DNA from: Plakobranchus ocellatus
Taxonomy: Eukaryota > Mollusca > Gastropoda > Plakobranchidae
Reading direction: 5' to 3'
Length of the DNA stretch: 20,073 nucleotides
Assembly (NCBI GenBank): GCA_019648995.1
Contig: BLXT01000942.1
Span: 31,102-51,174 of the forward strand
The translations under genes were made by a program, and so were the position numbers. Under the pieces are notes generated by a model that saw nothing but the letters and a program-made list of their open reading frames with translations, had not been told where the DNA came from and did no database searches. Within the stretch, counting starts at the first letter, position 1, and each line of letters starts with the position of its first letter. This document shows positions 1 to 9,800 of this stretch, in pieces.

Positions 1-22
1 GCTGCTGCTGCTGCTGCTGCTG

Positions 23-59
<37 letters not shown>

Positions 60-108
60 AACTACTACTACTACTACTACTACTGCGCCTGCTGCTGCTG
101 CTGCTGCT
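1..108. repeat. (GCT)n / (ACT)n trinucleotide array
   Basis: GCT x8 (1-24), ACT x11 (25-57), ACA (58-60), ACT x8 (61-84), an interruption at 85-90, then GCT x6 (91-108). The array starts at the window edge and may extend upstream. No coding context is visible. Confidence 0.95.
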
Positions 109-2778
109 GATACTATTTTCAACTCAAGTGGAATAGCTTTGTTATGACTTTGGGCATAAAACTGATTTCAAAGAACGTGGTATTCAATTATAAATTTGGA
201 TTGTGCGCTTTTTCTTAACAAGACGATTCGAGCAGACGCAATGAAAATCCCCTGGTCCGAATCATCATACCGTATGGGCTTGGAGTTTTGTTTTGCTTTT
301 TTATTTGAAAAATTGTTTAAAATAATAATTATTAAATGTAGGGCATCACTTTGGGGTTTTATACATAATACAGATATAATGAATAGCCTATATCTTTAAT
401 TAAGTTCGAAGGGCGATAGAAAGGTAAACCTGTAAAGTGGGTTCACATATCGATTACATCGGCAAATTTTCAAGGCCGTTGACTTTTCACAAGGTCTCTG
501 ATAATAATCCGAAACCTAGTAGGCTTACCTTGCAGCACCACAATAATATAGGCCAGACCTTGATGTGAAAGGAAAATTCTTCATTTGTCAAGTATCCTAC
601 ACTGGTACTATGATCGCATGTTAACCAGCTTATCAGATTACATGTTTGAACGAGATACCTGGTCGTTAACTACACCACTATTCTCTTGACTAATGCGAAC
701 ATGTTTGAGCATTTATGCTGTTATTGTTGAATAAGATCTTAAATTTTACTACTAATCATTGCATAAAGTGTACAGCTAGGTTTCGTTTATGATTTAAGGC
801 TTTCCCGGCTTGTTCACAACGGAGTTATGTCTTGCGACGATTCATCTGCCAGGATGATGAAGAAGTAAAAATTGCATAATATTAGTGCCAAGATTAAAAC
901 ATCTTTTTTTATTTATTTATTTTTTTTTTAAAATAAATTGTGATAGGTTACGATAAAGGTTATTCTTGTGTTTTGTTCACTCATAAAGGCCGCATTGTCA
1001 CATTTTATTTTTTTTATATACCGTTAGATGTAGATCAAATGTTATGTAAATTATGGAAGGGCCATTTATGATTTCGCCCTTGCGTTGAGCGGATTTAAAC
1101 TTTCATGCCGGATTTTTTTAGTGAACTCTTTTTTTCTTTATAATTTAAAGCCTCTTTCAAGAGAATTTGTTGCTGAAACTGTCCTGAATTCATGCGCAGA
1201 ATTTAAAAAAAGAATAAAAGGGAAAAAAAAGAAAAAGAATGAAAAATATATTGGACAATAATTGGTCTGTGCAATCGACAAAATAGAAATGGTTAAATAA
1301 ATGAACGATTTAAAAAGAACGGGTGAAAAAAATCATGTCTGTATCATAATTTATCTTTAAGAAGGTTGTGCTATTCATAGTTTTTTTTTTTCCCCAAAGT
1401 AGACCTATTAATAAAAAAGGACAAAAATTAGGCCCCGTTTTTGATAGGCCTAGGCGTGTATCAGTGCGGAAAGACATGGGGAAATTAAAGCTATCATACT
1501 GAAAATACAATTTAAACCCTCACCAATAAACGAGCTTTTTTTTTTCAACCTGTAGTTGATCTGGCTATCTATCGTTTAATGAACCCATTCGTTATTTCGT
1601 CGTCGTAAGTTCACTCAACCCCTATCAAGTTCAAGCAGTGTCATTCTATTTAAAATCCTTATCAAGGGCAGGGCAAGCTTTATGTTTTTGGCCTACTTAT
1701 TCTCAAGCCTCCGACAGTTTTATAATTATCTTAGTTTCCTACTTTATACGACCCAAACATGACACTAAAGCCTTGTAACAACAGCAATAATGCAAACTTG
1801 TTATCTAACCTTTTTTATCCTCGGAAAGACCCGATATGTTTGCAGGTAAGTCTAACTAATCTTTTTTCCGTCTGTATGTGTATGGGTCTAATATTCATGT
1901 TTGCCCTCAAAGATAATTTGCATTTAATCATAATAAATGTACGTATTTCAACTATGTAAGGAATGCGATATCGTCTTGTTCACTAGATAATAACTAAAGG
2001 ACTGACAATAATTACATTGTGCATTGTTGTATAATTACTGCAGCCTGCGTTTAAACTGGTGCCTGTCCCCGCCACATTAATATTTGTTAAAAATTAGCTT
2101 AAACGGTAATCAAAGGAAAACGCAAATTGAGGCATGCACTAAACTATGTACCTGTATACATATTACACCGGTACGTACAATGGAAAACGAAATTGCGTGT
2201 GAAAAAAACCTCTCATTTGTTGTTGTTGTTGTTGTTGTTAAGGGAAGAAAAAAAGCCGCATTTCCTTTGTAAGAACAAAACAAAACAACAAAATACAACG
2301 TTACAGAAATACTCTTGTTAGACTTCTGTTGCACGGCATGTACAGGTCTAAGCCTTGTAGACAGTCGAGATATCAAGAAGGCGATAAACGGGTATTCTTA
2401 ATCGTCTCTCTTCCACTTACGGCAAAAAAATTAGCAAGCTAGAACTTAGGCATGCAACTGTCAACCCCCCATTTCCTCTTACGGCCACCAATATTCGTTT
2501 TAGCATCCATCCAATGCCTTTTTTTTTGGACTGGTTGTGTGCTCATCTGTTGCTGAATCAAACTAATTAAATGTTGTGGGAGGTTTTTGACTTAGTGCTG
2601 AGCTGTATCACGAATTCCCTGTAGGCTGCATTCGTTAGAATGGATTATCCTGACGGTTATTGGCCTTTTTTCCCTTCATGATCCACCGAAAGGGGGCGAG
2701 AATAATGGATCATCTGGTGATTCTTCGATCCCTACTAGGAACGGCCATAGGTCTAAGAGATTTGAACAACGGATCATG
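109..2778. other. AT-rich intergenic stretch, no gene recognised
   Basis: Both strands contain only short open frames of 60-90 codons with no recognisable motif. The stretch carries poly-T/poly-A runs (for example near 920, 1210, 1381 and 1540) and a (TTG)n microsatellite at about 2217-2239. The final 80 bases (2700-2778) may belong to the 5' part of the LINE relic, but I cannot show this. Confidence 0.6.
2217..2239. repeat. (TTG)n microsatellite
   Basis: About seven consecutive TTG units, followed 35 bases later by an A-rich AACAAAACAAAACAAC stretch. The short open frames on both strands across it (valine or threonine/leucine runs) are products of the repeat. Confidence 0.9.
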
Positions 2779-3315
2779 GAATATCCGTGTCTCTACAGTA
2801 GGAGCTTCCCCACCGAAAAAGGTATGAAGATCCACAGGACAAAGATGAAATATCTGGATAATTCAAAGGACCAGCAACGCCTTGCTCAGGCAGATAAGAC
2901 CGTCGGAAAACCAAAGCCAGGTACAAAACCAAAGCGCTGAGGGAATCCACACTTTTGATCCAAACGAGGAATTCAAGCAGTTCTTAAACGCAGAGAGCCA
3001 AAAAATTCGTTTCCCACGATCACGTGCAGTTAAGCAATGGGAGGAACTAGATTTCAAGATTGTCTAAGTTGGATGAGCTAATAGAAAAGAGCTTTCTAGA
3101 CTATACGTTTGCAAACTTCGGTGATATTGTCTACCAAACATGCTTAGCCACATTTGCAGCAAAGCAACATAAGATACGAGTGCCTCCAAGAAGGAGCAGG
3201 GGACAACGCGAAATAGAAATGCTAGACAACCGGAAAAGAAACGTAAAGAAACCAATGAAATAGCACCTGTAGAAGAACAGACAGGTCTAAAAGCACCGTG
3301 GCGAGATCTGAGTTA
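2779..3315 (+). pseudogene. LINE relic: N-terminal zinc-finger remnant and basic linker
   Basis: Frame 1 at 2779 reads EYPCLYSRSFPTEKGMKIHR, a C2H2-like finger in which the second cysteine appears as tyrosine. The frame then shifts twice. The 2882-3064 piece contains SAEGIHTFDPNEEFKQFL and RSRAVKQWEELDFKIV. The 3060-3260 piece contains LDELIEKSFLDYTFANFGDI and RRSRGQREIEMLDNRKRNVK, a basic coiled stretch like the one preceding RT in this LINE class. The remnant trails off at about 3315 (APVEEQTGLKAPWRDL). The order is seen directly; the family assignment comes from remembered homologues. Confidence 0.65.
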
Positions 3316-3559
3316 AATTCAACAACAAACCACTGACACTGGACTAAGTGAACTCAGTAGTTAAAGAAGCAATATGCAAGTTTTCGCCTGGGCCAAACAA
3401 AAGATGTCTGAATGTACCCAGAAATAATAATAATGGCTTCACGAGATACTCCAAAGCGCTTGGAACAATTTAAAGATCAGCGATCTATGGATGTCAGTTG
3501 AATGAGTTAACTTACCACAGAGCATAACTTAATTGAAATTAATTAGTTACGACCAATCT

Positions 3560-4600
3560 AACTGCTCAATGGCATCACGCATAAGAAAATGCCTCGTAGA
3601 AAATGTCTATGTAAATGTCTCTGTGCAGAAAGGGGGCCTTCCAGGAGTCTCGGGTTGTCATGAAAACACCACAGTGATTTAGGAAGCCATCCAAGGGTTG
3701 AATCTGATGTCCTTGCAAACGCATTCGGCTCTGTACTTTTCACCAAATGATCTAGTAAGCTGTAAGTACGTAACATATTCCAGACGATATTCAAGTACAC
3801 CTTATGGAATATGAATACTTCAATGGTTTAAGATGAGGTTCTGAACTGAATAAATCTGAAAGTTGGCATTGCTTCCAATCTTGTTCGTCTAGACTATGGA
3901 AGTTATCTCAGAGTAGCAGAGAAAGGTGCGTGACCAGCAGACCTTGGCGATGGGTGTTACGTGCCGCCCCTGAAGACACTAATGGATAACAACCCGACCC
4001 TGTACTCCAAGGAAGGGGCGTCAGTGGCACAGTGGTTAGCGAGTCCGTCCTGAGATCTGCAGGGACCCTTCTGTCGTGGGTTCGAGCCCCGCCATTGGCG
4101 CCTGGCATGACGGAGGGCTTGAAAGCCTGAGATCACGTTGTTGTGGACTGGCTGTATACAAAAACTAAACCAAAGCCCTGAAAGTGACAGTTCATTTAGA
4201 TGCTCTAATGAACTTGAACAGAATCAATTTCAAGCTGAAAAAGTCTCGAAGCCTGTCTGTGACGAAGGGCAAGTTAGATGAAGATGTCTGCTTCATAGTA
4301 GCCAATCAAGATATACCAAGGATAAGTTAAGAACCTATCAAGAGCCTCGGAAGATGGTATGACTCATCCCGGAAAGACTGCAAATGAGGATCTGAAGCAT
4401 TAGAACAAGCTTCAGTGGGTCTGCAAGCTATAGACAAGTGTGGCTTGCCAGGAGAGTACAAAGTGTGTTGCTTCCAGTTTATGATTATCCCAAAGCTCTT
4501 GTGGCCAATTCTAACATATGAGATCAGCACCTCAACTGTGGCATCCATAGAAGCCAAAATAACAGGCTTATAAGAAAATGGATGGGGGTCCCACCCAGCC
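3560..4600 (+). pseudogene. LINE relic: reverse transcriptase remnant split by a SINE
   Basis: At 3617-3740 the frames give SVQKGGLPGVSGC and, after a shift, LANAFGSV, resembling the 'GG.PGv.GC.eht' and 'DLaNAfGS(V/I)PH' blocks of LINE RT. After the SINE (4015-4174), 4216-4320 gives NFKLKKSRSLSVTKGKLDED and 4400-4560 gives LEQASVGLQAIDKCGLPGEY and FMIIPKLLWPILTYEI, the thumb-side region. No (F/Y)xDD catalytic block is legible between the two parts. Stops interrupt every frame, so no functional RT can be made. Confidence 0.68.
4015..4174 (+). mobile_element. tRNA-derived SINE, copy 1 (inside the LINE relic)
   Basis: About 160 bp beginning GGGGCGTCAGTGGCAC. It has a perfect pol III A box TGGCACAGTGG (4025-4035) and B box GGTTCGAGCCC (4079-4089), then a body ending in TGTGGACTGGC and TATACAAAAAC. 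Copy 2 at 10858-11018 aligns along the whole length, sharing CCTGAGATCTGCA, GCCTGAGATCAC and TGGACTGGCT. Insertion within RT coding remnants shows the SINE arrived after the LINE. No clear target duplication or poly(A) tail was seen. Confidence 0.82.
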
Positions 4601-5437
4601 TAACGGATTTTTAATGTACTTCCGCAAAACGAAGCTGATACTTCCCCTGAAGTCTACAATCGAAGAATACAGTTGTGGAAAAGCTAGACGAATGACGATG
4701 CTCGAAAATTCAGAGGACCTCAAACGCAGATATGATGCGGTGGGGAATGAAAGATAATCCCACATGCCCACTATGCCAAGGCAAGCAGACTACAGAAGAT
4801 GTTCTCAGTTCCTGCAAAGAAACTCCAAGCCAGGGCAGGTACGTGTGGCGACACAACAGTGTTACAATAACTTGCTATAGCAATATGTAACGCAAAATGT
4901 CTACCAGTCCAACCAATCGAAAGGACGCTACTATTCAAATCATAAGACGGAACCAAATGCTGGTATATAAGTGTTGCCAGCATGGATACCCAGAGTAAGA
5001 GCTTATTCGATGGGTGTAATGACTAGGAATTTTGACTGATCTTCCCGAATGGAACAAACATCGTAAAATTATCCAAGATACAGGAACGGAGCTTTACACC
5101 GTATTCCATTTAAGTGCTACTCGACAGATCATAATAGTCGTACTCACAGTACGATACATACAAGAGTAGAATGGAAGAGGCAAAATATGTTTAAAAGAAA
5201 TAAAAGAGAAAAATACAAGAACTTGAGTAAGGAGCTGGGAAAAGTTGGATACAAATCCCAGATATCTGCCTACAGAAATAGGGGATTTGTTGGAACATCA
5301 GCCTACAGCCCTCTGAGCAAACTCTCCATCAATAGCCAGAGAAGGACCAAAGCTCTTAAAGCACTAGCTGAGGCTGCCGAAAATAGCTCCTGGTGTTTTT
5401 AAGTAGAAGGAATGAGCAGTTAGATCATAAGTTCCCT
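4600..5437 (+). pseudogene. LINE relic: CCHC knuckle and restriction-like endonuclease remnant
   Basis: The frame at 4756 gives NPTCPLCQGKQTTEDVLSSC, a C-x2-C...C knuckle in which the expected histidine is aspartate. GRYVWRHN follows. Near 5120 the frame reads RQIIIVVLTVRY where active relatives have an acidic catalytic residue before LTVPY. From 5187, KREKYKNLSKELGKVGY and RGFVGTSAYSPLSKLSI lead to AEAAENSSW at the C terminus. This is the terminal nuclease/tail arrangement of RLE-class LINEs. The statement that catalytic residues are lost relies on a remembered consensus. Confidence 0.68.
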
Positions 5438-5447
5438 TCAGCTATCG

Positions 5448-5530
5448 TGGCACAATCTTGGCACAATCGTTAGAGCGTTTGGAAAAGTCACCACAGTTCG
5501 AAAAGGAAAGGTTGTGGGTTCAAAACCCAA
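5448..5530 (+). mobile_element. tRNA-like head of another SINE, abutting the LINE 3' end
   Basis: The A box TGGCACAATCG (5459-5469) is followed by TTAGAGCG, and the B box is GGTTCAAAACC (5517-5527). Both fit the pol III internal promoter patterns, and the segment looks like the tRNA-derived head of an invertebrate SINE. The 48-nt gap between boxes resembles that of SINE copy 1, but the downstream body is unrelated. TGGCACAATC is tandemly duplicated (5448-5457 and 5459-5468). The lack of proper paired arms argues against a functional tRNA gene. Confidence 0.55.
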
Positions 5531-6828
5531 ACAGTTGGTTAAAAAAAGTAGCAGAAGGACATTTAGGAATGGTGACATTGGTATGGCCTCTTACAGTATT
5601 AAAAGTTGCCTAAATGGGTTTTCTTCTCTGTAGACTTTCTGTGACCTTGCTCTCACATCGTGTATGTGTAGTATCTTTCTACCCATAGGCTGGCACTAAT
5701 GCTAAATAATTGGAACCTGTGCGTTAACTTTGTTTTTTATATCGGTAGTGAAATAATATTCAGACATCTTTTACTCTCTCAATCATGTGGGACTTTATCG
5801 ATGTTGTCAAAAAATTATATCAATTCAGTTTTAATTCTTTCCTAAATATTGCCATACGAACGATAGCAATAACAATAGGTGTTTTAGAGTCCTTTTTTTG
5901 GGGGGGGGGGGGGTTTTTAAGTTCTAAGTGGAGTAGCAAAAACTCAAATCGAAGAAAAGCAATAAATGCATATTACGAAAATATTGGGAACAGTACATGC
6001 AATCATTTATTTTTTTTTATAAAATACCAAAACGCTGAACCGATCCCTACTAAGCCTTGTGAGTTTTTACTGTGCAGTTTGTTTGTGCTTTTTAACTGTT
6101 AGAAACTAATGACTATACTATTGTACCGACTACCTAGGCGCCTACGTCCACCGTATAACTGTAAATAAAAAGATGTGGTGTAGGCTAGAATTTGATATTA
6201 ACTAAAAAAAAAAGAAAAAGCTCCGAGTGAGTGCTTTTCAAGTTTGCAACGTAAGGCATATGCTCACCCACCCTAGGTCGATGTCTTGACTTGCTCGTTC
6301 TGTTTCTACCCACTCATTGCTCTCTTTCTATTTAAAACTTAAACTTTAGGTTCATCAACCACCCACAGATAATATATATATATAGATCTATACATTATTA
6401 TATTGTTAAGACTAGACTAAGAATGTGATTAGATCGTTTGTAATAAGCGTTATATTTTGAATCTAGGTAAATACTAAGCAAAGGCCATAGAGGCTTAGAC
6501 TATTTTTTTTTCACTAGAATAGGCTTAACTTTTTTTTGTTTGTTTTCTTTTAAAAACTCTTTGAAATTCCAAAATAAGACCGAGCGGTAATAAGAGTGTA
6601 GAACTCTTGAGGTAGTTAAAACCCAAACATGCGTTCGATCTATTCTGTAACAGCAAAATGAACAACCAAAAAAAAAAAAATGGCTTGGCAAAATTGATTT
6701 TTTTTTTGTTTGTTTAAGGTTTGCATTATTTCTGTGTTTAGAGTTTCAGGTACAATTTAACTTTTTCATTCTGACCCAGCTTGAGAGCTGAGAGTTATGT
6801 TATCATACATTTTGTAAATAAGTAAAGA
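5531..6828. other. Intergenic / 5' flank of the aminotransferase gene
   Basis: AT-rich, with a T7-G14 tract at 5893-5913, a (TA)n run near 6371-6384 and several A/T homopolymers. The 105-codon open frame at 5785-6102 runs through the G14 tract and has no recognisable domain. No TATA/Inr arrangement or CpG-rich block could be tied to the gene. The true transcription start and any non-coding 5' exon are unknown. Confidence 0.55.
5893..5913. repeat. T7-G14 homopolymer tract
   Basis: Seven T followed directly by fourteen G on the + strand. Such a run can form G-quadruplex or triplex structures and is prone to sequencing and assembly length error. Confidence 0.9.
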
Positions 6829-6847
6829 ATGGCTTTCATGCTTTCAG
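6829..6847 (+). CDS. Candidate coding exon 1 (start codon micro-exon)
   Basis: Reads ATG GCT TTC ATG CTT TCA G followed by the strong donor GTAAAT at 6848. It encodes MAFMLS plus the first base of V7 and leaves phase 1, exactly what the phase of exon 2 requires. The ATG has A at -3 and G at +4, a good start context. An in-frame TAA at 6823-6825 means the open frame cannot extend further upstream. This is the best start in the region, but it is inferred only from splice phase and context. A different upstream first exon is possible. The second ATG (6838) is an alternative start three codons in. Confidence 0.45.
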
Positions 6848-9800
6848 GTAAATTAATCTTTTAGTCTATTTGAATTTTTTGTTTTTTTTTAATGATTCTG
6901 ACATAAATCTGATACATACTTGTGAATAGATTTTAGGAATAATTTTAAATTCTTTTATAGCAGTTTTAAATCTTTAAATCATAACTTTAGCAGCATAGCT
7001 AGATCTAGACCTTTCCTCTCATATTTTTTCTTTTCTGCGTTTTTTAAAATTAGTTTTTTTTTTTTTGTTGTTTCAAGTTGCAAATGGCCACTGTGGTTTC
7101 ATTTGAACATCATGATTTTTAAAAAACATTTCAACTGAATCAACACAGGCTAGGTCTTACCAGATGGAGAATGATTCCAGGCCAAATTAAGAATTAGGCG
7201 TTTGAATGTTGATAATATCCCCTCTATAAGCAAATGATTTATAAGGAATTGGAAATGTGGCTTCAGGTTCTTGTTTTAAAAAAACATAGCCATGATAGCC
7301 CATCGATAAAATTTCCTGTGCTAATAAATTTAGAAAACAAACTTTTTAGGGAGTCAGATATAATGAAGAAATTTATGTTACAGTACTATGTATGTAAATT
7401 GTAATATAAAAGTTTTATTTATTATTTATTGTTGTAATGCTTTTGAAATTCAATTTTTTTTGTGTGTGTGCACACAGTTCCAGGAAACACACCTGTTGAT
7501 CGCCATCTTGACACTGATGGTCTGGCACAGGTCGAGTTTGGGGCAGACATAAAAGAAAAAGAGTTTTTTCTCAGGCCAGATATATCTTTCTTCAACCATG
7601 GAAGCTATGGTGCTGTTCCAAGGCGTGTGCTCAAACTACAAGAAGAGTAAGCTTGTTCCAGTTTCTAAGTTGTAATGATGACTAATAGTATTACTAAGGC
7701 AATCATAAATTTATACAATCATTCATATATGTTTGATGGATAACATGGGGCAACTTTTCTTGGCTCTAACTTTTACCTTTTTCGATTGAGCATACTTGCA
7801 AGCCTTGGTCTTTTGAGTCTTTAAAAAAAAAAAAAAAGTTAAACAGCAATATCAAATCTTTTTCATTTCTAATTATTTTAATCACAGGATTATTGTCTGT
7901 TCTTTATAATAAGGTAAAAAAGAATACAACCACCTTCTAAAATTTATTTTAGAAAATTTGAACAATAGAGCCTACATACAAACATGCCGTCATAGGGCTT
8001 TAACAAAAAAAAATCACAATCACAACAAATTATACACTACCAAGAATTTGAGCTAGGCTAAAAATAGTGACTTTATTTTTCAGCCTAGCAAGTATGATAG
8101 ATTTTATGTTTTTATAATGATTTTGATATTATGTTGTTGCCATGAATGTCTGTCTTGCTGTAAATATTTAATTTGAGAGTTTCTTAATTATGAAGTCAAG
8201 TTGCCTTGTGCTTTTATTTGCAATGATTATTTTTTGTTACATATATCAGCATACTTGATGTTTTTGCATTTAGGGGTGAACAAAAAGGAAATAAATAAAA
8301 TGACATCTGTTTCCTGGGTTAGTTTTCAAAATATTCTCTGTCCATTTAGTGTACTTTTTCATGACAAGTGACTGTTATTTCAGGAGCCAGATCTAAATAA
8401 CACAACCATTAGCTTTAAATTTTGCTGTCTGGAATTACTAAAAACTAAGGTAAAATCATGTCTATGTTTTATCTTCCTGAAATCTTTTTCAATCAACATC
8501 TCATCTGCCTAGATACAACCGAGAGAGGGAAGTGCATCCAGACTTCTGGTTTCGCCTAAATGCCAAGAGGTATTTGGATCAAGCCAGGGAACTTGTGGCT
8601 CAATATGTAGGGGCTCATACAGACAACATCCAGTTGGTGCGCAATGCCACCACAGGTATAAATATTGCACTACTGCTGACATCATCAGTATTATTACTGC
8701 TGATGTTGTAATTTTGATGCATGCAAAGTAGATTACTTAGATCACTTTTGTGTTTTGACTATGTTGTTGATTTTAGCATTTATCTTGAGTTCTTTTCTTT
8801 TCCTTTCTCTTTTGTTTTTTTTAATAGATCTATGTAAACATATATTTTCTGAAATGCTATAATTTTACTTGCATTTTGATGATGCTTCGATTACCAAGGG
8901 CTGTTGATGGTACTTGTAATAGTATAGATAATTGCCAGTGCAAATGAATTTTCCAACATTTGAGTTTCTCATATTGCTTTTTAAATACTGCTGTCAGCAA
9001 AGCGAGAAACCCAAAGCATCAGAAAAGAAATAAGACAAGTGATAACAGGGGCAAAAAAACCAAGATCGGAAAGCCATAATTTACCTGACATCATAAGATC
9101 ACAAAACTAGACACTTGTTTACAATTTAATAATTATTCTGATAATACTTTTGAAGCAATAATAATTAACTTAAATTTATCTCATTTGTATTGCACACTTT
9201 GTAGGTAGTTCATCTTAGCTTGCCAGTCTATTAAATATGAAATTGTCAATTTTCCCTGTATCCAGCCATCAACTGTGTGGTGCGGTCCTATCCTTTTGCT
9301 GCTGGAGATGCGTTGCTCAGATGTACCTTCACGTATGGGGCCATCACAAACTTGTGCGAAGATTTTACATCAAGGATAAGGCCAGGTATGATACAGGATG
9401 CAGTTTCAATGACAACTTTTATATTAAAGATTATATCCAAATAACCTAATGACTCTGAGAAAATTTTACATGCAAATATCACTTATTAGGCCAGGTGAGC
9501 TTTGCAATTTGTTTGAAATGAAGAGGCAGGCCTGATCAATCATAATTATTGATAGGATATTAGCCTATATAAAGTTAGGCTAAATTGTATAGTGTTCCTG
9601 CAACAATATGGCAAATTGGTCAAAGCATTATATGCATGGGTTCAAGTTCACTGGTTTCAGAATTTCTTATTTGTCTCTGCCAGCAATGGCAGTTGGGAGC
9701 ATGGTCTTCATTATTAACATTGGGCTTTGGGTTTGTCTGAGAGTGAGAAAAGAGTAACGCATGCTGGAAAGTTATTTTAAGATAAAAAAGCAGACCTGCT

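Larger units (their letters stand above)
2779..5437 (+). mobile_element. Degenerate non-LTR retrotransposon (LINE) relic, restriction-like-endonuclease type
   Basis: Successive short open stretches, all on the + strand but hopping between the three frames, read in the collinear order of one LINE polyprotein. They are a zinc-finger-like start (2779-2850), a basic linker (2870-3315), reverse transcriptase pieces (3600-3740 and 4215-4600), a CPLC...C knuckle (4765-4815) and a C-terminal endonuclease/tail region (5120-5425). The order RT, then CCHC, then terminal nuclease is that of R2-like RLE-class LINEs; the exact clade cannot be resolved by eye. Many stops and frameshifts make it a dead fossil. 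No target-site duplication or clear 5' end was found, so the outer borders are approximate. A SINE at 4015-4174 interrupts the RT region. Confidence 0.78.

Noticed and set aside
4021..4095. Functional tRNA gene
   Set aside because: A and B boxes are present, but the stems do not pair into a cloverleaf, and the unit recurs with a shared non-tRNA body, so it is a SINE.
3908..4108. 66-codon minus-strand open frame with GARTHDRRVPADLR-type peptide
   Set aside because: It is the antisense translation of SINE copy 1 and its upstream segment; the same peptide pattern recurs antisense to SINE copy 2.
5785..6102. 105-codon open frame in the 5' flank
   Set aside because: Runs through a G14 homopolymer and T runs, with no recognisable domain and no splice context.
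6661..6690. Resemblance between CCAAAAAAAAAAAAATGGCT here and a similar tract at about 17026-17052
   Set aside because: The match is essentially the A tract plus a few bases, expected by chance in DNA this rich in homopolymers.
7462..7477. GTG-initiated start for exon 2
   Set aside because: It lies in a TG repeat ending in a splice acceptor; nuclear genes rarely start on GTG, and an ATG exon with matching phase exists upstream.
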